Origin: Levilactobacillus senmaizukei DSM 21775 = NBRC 103853
Lineage (GTDB): Bacteria > Bacillota > Bacilli > Lactobacillales > Lactobacillaceae
Assembly (NCBI RefSeq): GCF_001592085.1
Contig: NZ_BCWD01000016.1
Span: 1 to 52,373 of the forward strand
Reading direction: 5' to 3'
DNA: 52,373 bases
Shown piece by piece: positions 1 to 6,548 of the stretch (position 1 is its first letter; the number at the start of each line of letters is the position of its first letter). The notes beneath the pieces are model-generated. The model made no database searches. It saw only the letters and a list, made by a program, of their open reading frames with translations, and was not told where the DNA came from. Position numbers and translations under genes: made by a program.

Positions 1-1016
1 GCTTCGGTAAAGGCGGAGTAGTCGCGTTTTTGAATAGATTCGGTTAAAGCGTGGGCAGAGTAATAGGTGTTTTTGAATTGCTGATTTAGTTCTACACCTT
101 CCAGTACAACTTGCTCTTGGGTTAAATGGTCTTTAAGGTGTGAAAACCAGTGTGTTTTGGTCTTCTCAAGGTCTTTATAGTTCTTCAAGTAGAGACGCCA
201 ATAATACTTAAGAACACGATATTCACGAGTCTTTTTAGGGAATTGTTTCATCAACTGAACGCGGGTCTGGTTCAGTGAACGTAAGGTCATTTGAACCAGA
301 TGGAAATTGTCGGCGACTATTACAGCTTTAGGGAAGATCTTACGGATAACGGATTGGTATTGTGCGTTGAAGTCCATGACAACACGAGTAACTTTTTTCC
401 TATTCTTTAGAGAATAGTGATTTAGGAAAAATTCTCCAATTTCTTTGTTCTTTCGTCCTGGCAAGATGGTGATAAGGTCGTGCTTTTTAGCATCAATAGC
501 GATAAAGCTCATTTGATTGCCAGTAGAACGAAACTCATCAATACACAAAGAAGTGGGAAGACCATTGTATGCCGGCCTGGTTTGCTTCCCAAGGGCTACT
601 AATTGTCGACTAACTGTGTTAGTCGACACGTTGTATTGTGAAGCGATACTGGTCATAGTTCGATCTGTGGTTAGCTCTTTTGTAATGCTATGATTAATGC
701 TTTGAGATATCTGATGTTTTTTCTTTACGACAGGTGTTTGGGCAATTTGTGTGTGGCCACAGCTCTTGCAGAGAAAACGTTGTTTGCGTAAAATTAGTAG
801 AGCTGTCCGTTCGCTAATATTAGGAATCTTGATATTCACTGTTTTGAAGCCATTTCTAACGACTTCATGTTTGCCACAACGTGGGCAAACATTTACGGTA
901 TACGACAGGTCGGCATAGATTCGCAAAGCGTCACGTGAATTATCTTGTACGCTAAAATTAGTAATATTTTGGTCTTTAATTTGCAGTAGTTTTCTTGTAG
1001 ACTGTTCTTGGGACAT
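1..1016 (-). CDS. ISL3-family transposase, C-terminus outside the window
   Basis: The minus-strand frame from the ATG at 1016 (MSQEQSTRKLLQ) stays open for about 338 codons to the window edge, with no frameshift seen. An N-terminal zinc ribbon (CPRCG near residue 40 and CKSCG about 35 residues later) is followed by a helix-turn-helix-like stretch with TMTSIASQYNVSTNTVSRQL. The DDE catalytic domain follows, with the first two acidic positions in CIDEFRS and VVMDFNAQYQ; the final glutamate would be beyond the edge. This is the ISL3 (IS204/IS1001/IS1165) architecture. An overlapping frame starting with ATGATG a few bases upstream is a shadow. An extended -10 (TGCTACAAT, -10 hexamer at 1055-1060) lies upstream. 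Whether the copy is active cannot be judged here. Confidence 0.93.
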   Translation of the reverse strand, partial: MSQEQSTRKLLQIKDQNITNFSVQDNSRDALRIYADLSYTVNVCPRCGKHEVVRNGFKTVNIKIPNISERTALLILRKQRFLCKSCGHTQIAQTPVVKKKHQISQSINHSITKELTTDRTMTSIASQYNVSTNTVSRQLVALGKQTRPAYNGLPTSLCIDEFRSTGNQMSFIAIDAKKHDLITILPGRKNKEIGEFFLNHYSLKNRKKVTRVVMDFNAQYQSVIRKIFPKAVIVADNFHLVQMTLRSLNQTRVQLMKQFPKKTREYRVLKYYWRLYLKNYKDLEKTKTHWFSHLKDHLTQEQVVLEGVELNQQFKNTYYSAHALTESIQKRDYSAFTE

Positions 1017-1098
1017 GTCATCATTCTCGCTTTCAATTGGTTTTCGTCGACTTGATTGTAGCACAGAGGTGACATGCCTCTCTTTTTGACTAAAAATG

Positions 1099-1123
1099 GT
1101 GTTGATGGATTTCTCCATCAACA
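1099..1123 (-). terminator. stem-loop inside the IS terminus, facing the transposase
   Basis: A 12-bp perfect stem GGTGTTGATGGA/TCCATCAACACC with a TTTC loop is built partly from the terminal inverted repeat. On the minus strand it is followed by ATTTTTAG, so it can act as a terminator for transcripts entering the element towards the transposase. The function is inferred from structure. Confidence 0.5.
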
Positions 1124-1155
1124 CCAGATATCATAGAACCACTAAATTATGCGGA

Positions 1156-1180
1156 CGACTAGCTTGCTAGTCGTTTTTTT
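1156..1180 (+). terminator. intrinsic terminator next to the IS
   Basis: The stem CGACTAGC/GCTAGTCG is followed by seven T. It lies 15 bases outside the IS end and before the promoter of the next gene, so it probably belonged to a gene now cut off or displaced by the insertion. Confidence 0.8.
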
Positions 1181-1202
1181 ATGGATAATTTTATTAGGCG
1201 AC

Positions 1203-1245
1203 TTGACAGGTTCGGATTAATCCAGTATTCTAGGATAACTAGTTA
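1203..1245 (+). promoter_or_regulatory. promoter of the YxeA-like gene with a palindrome
   Basis: The -35 is TTGACA (1203-1208) and the -10 is TATTCT (1226-1231), 17 bp apart. A perfect 10-bp palindrome TAACTAGTTA follows at 1236-1245, around the expected transcription start. It could be an operator; no cognate regulator is adjacent. Confidence 0.75.
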
Positions 1246-1282
1246 GTTACTCTAGTAATTAACCAATACAGGAGGAATCAAC

Positions 1283-1687
1283 ATGAAAATAATTAAACGA
1301 CTATTGGGGTTAGCCGCGTTATTGATAGGGGGACTGGGATTAACGGCTGCGTTTATTCCCCAGGTGACCCGCAATCAACATTCGGAATGGGCGATGGCCC
1401 TGGATAACGTGAACCCGCTAGTAAAGTCTGAAACTGTGTATGCGTCAACCTCGGCCAAGCCCGTTCGTGAGTATATTGGGGGTGCTGGTGAAAAGGAATA
1501 TACTTACCAGTTGTTGACTTACAACTCGGCTGGAAAATCTCGGACATTAACTTTCGATTCCCAGTGGCGACTGAAGCCTAATAAATTCCTGCAGATCGAA
1601 ACGAAGGGCCAGAATGTTGAATCATGGTCGGCCGTGTTGAATGACCGTATTCCGGGTAGTGTGAAGCGAAACTTGGCGACGGTTTAG
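1283..1687 (+). CDS. YxeA-like (DUF1093) small secreted or membrane-anchored protein
   Basis: A 134-residue protein with an N-terminal hydrophobic helix (residues 7-25) after KIIKR, a signal peptide or anchor. The rest resembles the YxeA/DUF1093 family: a tyrosine-rich strand YTYQLLTYNSAGKSRTLTF, then a lysine-rich strand ending LQIETKGQNVESW and a C-terminal IPGSVKRNL. Such proteins are about 110-130 residues and fold like an OB-type barrel; their role is unknown. The start follows GGAGGA (1271-1276) at good spacing. The gene stands alone behind its own strong promoter. Confidence 0.75.
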   Translation: MKIIKRLLGLAALLIGGLGLTAAFIPQVTRNQHSEWAMALDNVNPLVKSETVYASTSAKPVREYIGGAGEKEYTYQLLTYNSAGKSRTLTFDSQWRLKPNKFLQIETKGQNVESWSAVLNDRIPGSVKRNLATV

Positions 1688-1876
1688 TTCCTGAAATTTG
1701 CTAGATAATTGCTTTTATTATCCTTTTTGTCATACACAACTAATCAGGTTAAATGGCCTTGGCATTTGTCTGATTAATGGTCTCGTTGATATTGGAAAAG
1801 TTTTGGAAGTTACAGCTGGTGACTGTTCAATTTGCTGGTTACAAGAAGCCATTTATCAAGAAGTGACCGCCTAACC

Positions 1877-1916
1877 AAAAAAGTCCTTCCGACGACATGG
1901 TCGGAAGGACTTTTTT
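1877..1916. terminator. bidirectional terminator between convergent genes
   Basis: A 12-bp GC-rich stem (AGTCCTTCCGAC/GTCGGAAGGACT, loop GACATG) is flanked by A-run and T-run, so it serves the YxeA-like gene and the converging yidC. The 190 bases before it (1688-1876) contain no recognisable gene. Confidence 0.9.
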
Positions 1917-1919
1917 CAT

Positions 1920-2846
1920 TTAGCGCCGATGTTGCTGCTTACCGGCGTTTCTTTTATGATTATTTTCGTGGGTCGCAGAGATTTTAGTTGGGACAACTGG
2001 TTTTTGTTTCTCAGTTGGCGCAACCGGCTTGGGAGCTGGCTTCACGACTGGAGCTGGACGATTCTTAACCTGTTCTTGAATTTCCTTACGAATCTTTGGC
2101 CGGTAGAAGTTAATAATGAGAGTTTGTAGGCAGGCAAACAGTCCACCAACGAAGAAGTACAAGCCTAGTCCGGCTGGTGAGCTCATGGTGAAGAAGAGAA
2201 TCATCACGGGTGACATCAGCAAGGTAATCATCATTTGTTTCTTCTGATCTTCCGGCATTCCTAACATGGTGAGGTAGCCCTGTAACAGGTAGGAAAGAAA
2301 CGCTAAGATGGCTAGGATCCAACTGGACTTTCCCAGGGGAATGCCCATGAAGACCGATCCACTAAGTTCTGGTGAGTACCGGATTGCGGCATATAAGGCA
2401 GCGAAGACGGGCATTTGGATTAAGAGCGGTAAACACCCAATCCCACCGGTCATGCTGATACCATTATCTTTGTAGAGTGCCATCATCGCCTGCCCGGCAG
2501 CGGCTTGCTCATCTGGTGTCTTGGCAGCCTTCTGCCGTTTTTGCAATTCTGTCATCTGTGGTCGAATCATCGAAATCTTTTCTTGTTGAACGGTGGAGCT
2601 CCGCATTTGACGGACCATCAATGGCAACAGAACCATCCGGACGACCACGGTCAGCATAATAATGGCCCAGCCATAACTACCACCGAAGGCGTTGGCGAAC
2701 CAATCCATAACGTGTTGCCCGGGAACGGCTAAGTAGTCGTAGACAAAGCCATAAGGCTTACCATTCTTGGTCTGGACGCAGCCGCTTAAAACCAGGGCGA
2801 GCCCTGCGAGTGCCGCAGTGACCGAGACTTTCTTGGAGATTTTCAT
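1920..2846 (-). CDS. yidC: membrane protein insertase YidC (Oxa1 family, lipoprotein type)
   Basis: Inserts membrane proteins, alone or with SecYEG, in the cytoplasmic membrane. The 308-residue protein has a lipoprotein signal with lipobox VLSGC (Cys23). The Oxa1 core follows: the first transmembrane helix carries the conserved groove arginine (Arg70 in TVVVRMVLLPL), a cytoplasmic helical hairpin spans about residues 90-130, and helices follow near 135-160, 175-195 and 210-250. The C-terminal tail is Pro/Lys/Arg-rich and ends KQQHRR, as in YidC2-type paralogs that contact ribosomes. In many Firmicutes yidC sits beside rnpA and rpmH; here it sits next to acylphosphatase, so it may be the second paralog. 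Confidence 0.95.
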   Translation of the reverse strand: MKISKKVSVTAALAGLALVLSGCVQTKNGKPYGFVYDYLAVPGQHVMDWFANAFGGSYGWAIIMLTVVVRMVLLPLMVRQMRSSTVQQEKISMIRPQMTELQKRQKAAKTPDEQAAAGQAMMALYKDNGISMTGGIGCLPLLIQMPVFAALYAAIRYSPELSGSVFMGIPLGKSSWILAILAFLSYLLQGYLTMLGMPEDQKKQMMITLLMSPVMILFFTMSSPAGLGLYFFVGGLFACLQTLIINFYRPKIRKEIQEQVKNRPAPVVKPAPKPVAPTEKQKPVVPTKISATHENNHKRNAGKQQHRR

Positions 2847-2949
2847 TTTATGTTTTGAACCCCTTTATCTTTCGCGATGTAGAGCACGTAGCCCCCGACG
2901 GCGAAAACGCCGTCAACATCAAATATCTTACTTGATCTGGTAGCCTTTT

Positions 2950-3222
2950 TCAAATAATTATCTGAAAGTCCGCAAAATGGTGGACCGGCAAGTCAGTCTT
3001 CGTAATATTGGCGACGGTAATCCAGGGGGTGAGACCACGCTGAAGCCGATCGGTGAAAGCCACCAGTTGTTCGCGTTCACCGGTGACCACGATGGCCACC
3101 TGACCGGTTCGAAGGTTTTGAACGGTTCCCGTGACGCCCAATTGGTTCGCCAGTTGCTGAGCGGACCACCGAAACCCAACGCCTTGAACCCGGCCTGAAA
3201 TAAGCCACTTTTGTGTCAGCAT
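2950..3222 (-). CDS. acyP: acylphosphatase
   Basis: Hydrolyses acyl phosphates to carboxylate and phosphate. With the start at 3222 (AAAGGAAG 7 bases upstream) the protein has 90 residues, the normal family size; an upstream ATG would add 13 residues without a good ribosome site. The signature GRVQGVGFR gives the catalytic Arg18, and TVQN gives Asn36. It has an alpha/beta sandwich pattern with no transmembrane segment. It is divergent from the RNA methyltransferase gene and upstream of yidC, with 103 bases between them holding a small GACGGCG/CGCCGTC stem without a T-run. Confidence 0.93.
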   Translation of the reverse strand: MLTQKWLISGRVQGVGFRWSAQQLANQLGVTGTVQNLRTGQVAIVVTGEREQLVAFTDRLQRGLTPWITVANITKTDLPVHHFADFQIII

Positions 3223-3256
3223 AGCATCGCTTCCTTTTGAATGAAGTTTTTCTACT

Positions 3257-3285
3257 ATCATAAGCCAAGTCCGTCAGTCTGCCCA
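3257..3285 (-). promoter_or_regulatory. promoter of acylphosphatase
   Basis: On the minus strand, TGGGCA (3285-3280) and TATGAT (3262-3257) are separated by 17 bp, about 35 bases before the preferred ATG. A diverging -10-like TAAACT at 3295-3300 could serve the methyltransferase gene. Confidence 0.5.
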
Positions 3286-3330
3286 GGGGTATGGTAAACT
3301 TAAAGAAACGAGTCGATGGGAGTAATCAGC

Positions 3331-4101
3331 GTGAGAGAAAAAATAACATCCGGCCAAAACAAACGCGTGAAGCAGTGGCGGTCGTTGAGCAGTAAAAAAG
3401 GACGTCAAGCAACACAAAGCTACCTATTAGAAAGCTGGCACTTGGTTCAAGAAGCGATTAAGGCCCGGCAACCACTCACCGCCATTATGGGTACGGCAGA
3501 TGAGCTGGCGGCTCATGAGGTGCAATTGCCACAGGCAGTGCCAACCTTCGAGCTGACCGACAGTATCGCGAAGACCATTGGGGACACGGGAACCCCGCAA
3601 GGAATTTTTGCGACGTTACCTATGCCTAACGCAACGGTGGTCGACCCGACAACTGCCGCGGGCACCTGGTTATTCTTGGATTATGTTCAGGACCCCGGTA
3701 ACATTGGCACGATGGTTCGTACGGCCGATGCTGCGGGACTCACAGGGGTCGTATTTGGTAAGGGGACGGCGAGTCGTTTTCTACCGAAGGTTTTACGTGC
3801 AATGCAAGGAAGTCAGTATCACCTGCAGCTGGTTGAAGCCGATTTGCATGACTGGATCAAAGCGTTTACCAGTCGGGGGTTGCCCGTCTATGGGACCAAC
3901 CTTGACCCCAAAGCCAGGGACTATCGCGAGGTCAACCCAATGACTGCGGGCGCGATCGTCATGGGCAACGAGGGTAACGGCATGGCGCCGGATCTACAAA
4001 CGATGACCACGACTAATCTCTACATTCCGATCAAGGGCCAGGCCGAGTCGCTTAACGTCGCGATTGCGGCTGGTGTTGTGATGTTTCGGGTTGTGGCATA
4101 A
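3331..4101 (+). CDS. TrmH/SpoU-family RNA 2'-O-methyltransferase
   Basis: An S-adenosylmethionine-dependent rRNA or tRNA ribose methyltransferase. The N-terminal substrate-binding domain (about residues 1-100) begins REKITSGQNKRVKQW. The SPOUT trefoil-knot domain carries the three SpoU motifs: DPGNIGTMVRTADAAG, IVMGNEGNGM and IPIKGQAESLNVAIAAGV. The GTG start at 3331 follows GGGAG by 8 bases and gives 256 residues; an in-frame ATG at 3316 lacks a good ribosome site. It resembles Bacillus YsgA, which in many Firmicutes lies just upstream of pheST; here two small genes intervene. The exact target nucleotide is unknown. Confidence 0.9.
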   Translation: MREKITSGQNKRVKQWRSLSSKKGRQATQSYLLESWHLVQEAIKARQPLTAIMGTADELAAHEVQLPQAVPTFELTDSIAKTIGDTGTPQGIFATLPMPNATVVDPTTAAGTWLFLDYVQDPGNIGTMVRTADAAGLTGVVFGKGTASRFLPKVLRAMQGSQYHLQLVEADLHDWIKAFTSRGLPVYGTNLDPKARDYREVNPMTAGAIVMGNEGNGMAPDLQTMTTTNLYIPIKGQAESLNVAIAAGVVMFRVVA

Positions 4102-4144
4102 AGGTTAAGAATCGCTAAACAGCGGGCTTTATGAATCGTTATGG

Positions 4145-4172
4145 TTGCATTCTGGCCAAAAGAAAGTATGAT
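4145..4172 (+). promoter_or_regulatory. promoter of the HD-domain gene
   Basis: TTGCAT (4145-4150) and a consensus-like TATGAT (4167-4172) are separated by 16 bp, about 55 bases before the ATG. Confidence 0.55.
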
Positions 4173-4226
4173 ATACAGTAACTGAGAGTAATAATAAAAC
4201 CATACTAAATGAAAAGGAAGCATTTT

Positions 4227-4724
4227 ATGACCAAACTGACTTGGCGCGATGACCCCGAGTACCTGGCTTTAGTTTCTGATCTGTTGGCAAAGGAGCCGGT
4301 TCAACGCCTGGCAAATTATACCCAGCACCACCATTCAAACCGACTGGACCACTGTATTTCAGTTTCCTATAATAGTTATTTGATTGCGAAGAAACTTGGT
4401 TTGAATACCCGGGCCACTGCACGGGGCGGGTTGTTACATGATTTGTTTTATTATGACTGGCGGACAACCAAGTTTGACTTGGGTTCGCATGCCTTTATCC
4501 ATCCGCGGGTGGCTTTGAGGAATGCTGAGAAGCTGACTGATCTGAGTCCCATGGAGAAGGATATTATTTTGAAGCACATGTGGGGTGCCACGTTGGCAAC
4601 GCCGAAATACCGGGAGAGTGCGATTGTTTCCTTGGTGGATGATTACGAAGCCGTTCACGAATTTTGTGGACCCATGCGTAAGCGAGTGGCAGCACTCAAG
4701 CAACGAATGACACCGAACGCTTAG
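4227..4724 (+). CDS. HD-domain phosphohydrolase
   Basis: A cytoplasmic 165-residue protein with an HD metal-binding fold. The ligand histidines are in HHHSNRLDHCISVS (about residues 35-48) and the HD pair in GGLLHDLFYYDW; a second histidine region (HAFIHPR, LKHMW) and a late aspartate (VSLVDDYEAV) complete the pattern. The family hydrolyses phosphomonoesters or nucleotides; no substrate can be read from the sequence. The start at 4227 follows AAAGGAAG. An in-frame ATG 18 bases earlier overlaps that ribosome site and is unlikely. Confidence 0.85.
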   Translation: MTKLTWRDDPEYLALVSDLLAKEPVQRLANYTQHHHSNRLDHCISVSYNSYLIAKKLGLNTRATARGGLLHDLFYYDWRTTKFDLGSHAFIHPRVALRNAEKLTDLSPMEKDIILKHMWGATLATPKYRESAIVSLVDDYEAVHEFCGPMRKRVAALKQRMTPNA

Positions 4725-4762
4725 GAACAGCTAGAGTAGGATTGGGGGCAGAAACTTTGCAA

Positions 4763-5125
4763 ATGATGACGTCAAAAACTGACGAAGACTCATCGGTCGA
4801 CTTCACACTGTGTCCCCGATTTGAGCAGACCTTTTCTTTTTTGGGGAAAAAGTGGAACGGCTTAATCATTGATGTCTTGTTACACGAGGGACCACAGCGG
4901 TTTCGCGACTTGGCACGTAAGGTGCCCCGTTGTAGTGACCGGGTTCTCGTGGAACGATTGAAGGAATTGGAAGAGAACGGCGTGATTGTTCGTCAAACCT
5001 TTCCAGATAACGCCTTAATTGAATATGAATTAACCCAAAAGGGCCAAGAATTTAAAGCCGTGATGGCGGCGGTTCATGCGTGGTCCGATAAGTGGTATTG
5101 TTCAACGGAAACCGACCAGAAGTAG
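4763..5125 (+). CDS. HxlR-family winged-helix transcriptional regulator
   Basis: A DNA-binding regulator of about 120 residues. The HxlR pattern is clear: CPRFEQTFSFLGKKWNGLII, a short helix, RFRDLARKVPRCSDRVLVER as the recognition region, then the wing NGVIVRQTFPDNALIEYELT. HxlR proteins are often thiol-, quinone- or aldehyde-responsive; the cysteines in CPRF and CSDR are candidate sensors, by inference. Starts at TTG 4742 or 4757 are possible; I prefer the ATG at 4763. It follows the HD gene by 38 bases and may be cotranscribed. A terminator follows. Confidence 0.85.
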   Translation: MMTSKTDEDSSVDFTLCPRFEQTFSFLGKKWNGLIIDVLLHEGPQRFRDLARKVPRCSDRVLVERLKELEENGVIVRQTFPDNALIEYELTQKGQEFKAVMAAVHAWSDKWYCSTETDQK

Positions 5126-5144
5126 TTGACAGGTCGGTTTTTTT
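5110..5144 (+). terminator. terminator of the HxlR gene
   Basis: The stem AACCGACC/GGTCGGTT is followed by a run of T (5138-5144); it overlaps the stop codon region. Confidence 0.8.
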
Positions 5145-5164
5145 CGGCTAACCTTAGTGAATGT

Positions 5165-5416
5165 AATAATCAAATACGATGATAGAAAAGTAGTAATCGA
5201 TGGAGTTTGTCAGGAAGGGTTGGCCGTGACTGAAAGCCAGCCTCTAATGCTGTCGGTGAATTCAGTTCTTGAGTAGGCAACGGGATTCGCGTTAGCGATG
5301 AATGACTGCCCGGTAAGTGACCGTTATCACGTCTGAGTGTGGTTTAGTGAATGCTAGACTGAATCAGGGTGGTACCGCGATGCTTCGTCCCTAATCTAGG
5401 GGACGGAGCTTTTTTA
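5165..5416 (+). promoter_or_regulatory. T-box riboswitch of the pheST operon
   Basis: The roughly 370-base gap between the HxlR stop and pheS holds a T-box leader. The T-box sequence AGGGTGGTACCGCG is at 5366-5379 and is followed by the terminator GCTTCGTCCC/GGGACGGAGC with T-run (5382-5416), mutually exclusive with the antiterminator. Upstream Stem I sequence carries phenylalanine TTC triplets at 5261-5263 and 5266-5268, one of which should be the specifier. T-boxes sense uncharged cognate tRNA, here tRNA-Phe, and then permit readthrough into pheS. The 5' limit is approximate. Confidence 0.93.
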
Positions 5417-5492
5417 TTTGCCCAGTTTCTTGAGAAGTTCCAGACTCAGTCAGCAAATTGTCCGTCGTAGAAAAATAATTGGAGGATGTCGT

Positions 5493-6539
5493 ATGTCGTT
5501 AAAAGATAAGTTGGACGAGCTACAGCAACGTGGCTTGGCCGAGATCAAAAAGTCAAATGACCTCAAGGATGTTAACCAAGTTCGGGTTAGTTTATTGGGA
5601 AAGAAGGGTCCCATCACGGAAGTTCTCCGTGGAATGCGGGATTTAAATGCCGATGAACGGCCAAAGGTTGGGGCCTTTGCGAACAAGGTCCGCGACGAGT
5701 TAACCGCAGCCTTGGAGCAGCGTCGTGAAGAACTGGAACGCGCAGTCTTAAATGCGCGGTTGGCCAAGGAAGCGATTGACGTTACCCTGCCGGGAACACC
5801 GGTAGCCAAGGGTGAACCACATGTGATTCAGCAAATTATCGACCAGATTGAAGACCTGTTCTTGGGGATGGGTTATCAAGTCCTGAATGGTCCTGAAGTT
5901 GAAGAGGACAAGTACAACTTCGAAATGATGAATTTACCTAAGAATCATCCAGCACGGGACATGCAGGATACCTTCTACATTACGAAGGAAATCTTAATGC
6001 GGACACAAACGTCGCCAATGCAGGCCCGGACCCTAGAGAAGCATGACTTTAGCCAGGGGCCATTGAAGATGATTTCTCCCGGTGTCGTTTATCGGCGGGA
6101 TACCGATGACCCGACCCATTCGCATCAGTTCCATCAAGTAGAAGGGTTAGTCATCGACAAGCATGTTACCATGGCTGACTTAAAGGGAACGCTACAGGTA
6201 CTGGCCCACGAGTTATTTGGTGACAAATTTGACGTGCGACTTCGACCAAGTTACTTTCCGTTTACCGAGCCCTCAGTTGAAGCAGACATCACCTGTTTCA
6301 ACTGTGGCGGTAAGGGTTGTGGCGTCTGCAAGAACACCGGGTGGATTGAAGTGCTGGGTGCCGGCATGGTCCATCCTAACGTGTTGAAGATGGCTGGCGT
6401 CGATCCTGACGTTTACGGTGGGTTTGCCTTTGGTGTGGGTCCCGACCGGTTTGCTATGTTGAAGTACGGTGTCGATGACATTCGGAACTTCTATCTCAAT
6501 GACGTGCGCTTCCTCAAGCAATTTACGAAGAAAGGATAA
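5493..6539 (+). CDS. pheS: phenylalanine--tRNA ligase alpha subunit
   Basis: Catalytic subunit of the alpha2-beta2 enzyme that charges tRNA-Phe. It has 348 residues from the ATG at 5493, preceded by GGAGGA. The N-terminal coiled coil (about 1-85) binds tRNA. The class II core shows motif 2 ([19 protein letters not shown]) and motif 3 ([14 protein letters not shown]). The insert [13 protein letters not shown] resembles a zinc knuckle found in Bacillus PheS. The frame is open further upstream into the terminator, but there is no ribosome site there. It is 9 bases upstream of pheT and controlled by the T-box. Confidence 0.98.
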   Translation: MSLKDKLDELQQRGLAEIKKSNDLKDVNQVRVSLLGKKGPITEVLRGMRDLNADERPKVGAFANKVRDELTAALEQRREELERAVLNARLAKEAIDVTLPGTPVAKGEPHVIQQIIDQIEDLFLGMGYQVLNGPEVEEDKYNFEMMNLPKNHPARDMQDTFYITKEILMRTQTSPMQARTLEKHDFSQGPLKMISPGVVYRRDTDDPTHSHQFHQVEGLVIDKHVTMADLKGTLQVLAHELFGDKFDVRLRPSYFPFTEPSVEADITCFNCGGKGCGVCKNTGWIEVLGAGMVHPNVLKMAGVDPDVYGGFAFGVGPDRFAMLKYGVDDIRNFYLNDVRFLKQFTKKG

Positions 6540-6548
6540 TCGCCAACC

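Larger units (their letters stand above)
1..1140 (-). mobile_element. ISL3-family insertion sequence, cut by the left window edge
   Basis: The element covers the left edge and ends on the right at about 1140. Read inward from 1140 on the minus strand, the terminus begins GGTTCTATGATATCTGGTG and continues TTGATGG. A similar sequence recurs at 52269, which supports it being a terminal inverted repeat. The transposase lies inside and points away from this end. The other terminus is outside the window, so the expected 8-bp target duplication (candidate ACTAAATT at 1141-1148) cannot be verified. Confidence 0.85.

Noticed and set aside
893-1075. Minus-strand 60-codon frame overlapping the transposase start.
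   Set aside because: It lies out of frame with the transposase, whose zinc ribbon and catalytic motifs are in the other frame.
1688-1874. Open frame without a start codon ending TAA at 1872-1874 (about 40 codons, including KVLEVTAGDCSICWLQ).
   Set aside because: No start, ribosome site or recognised family. It may be a gene remnant but is too short to support.
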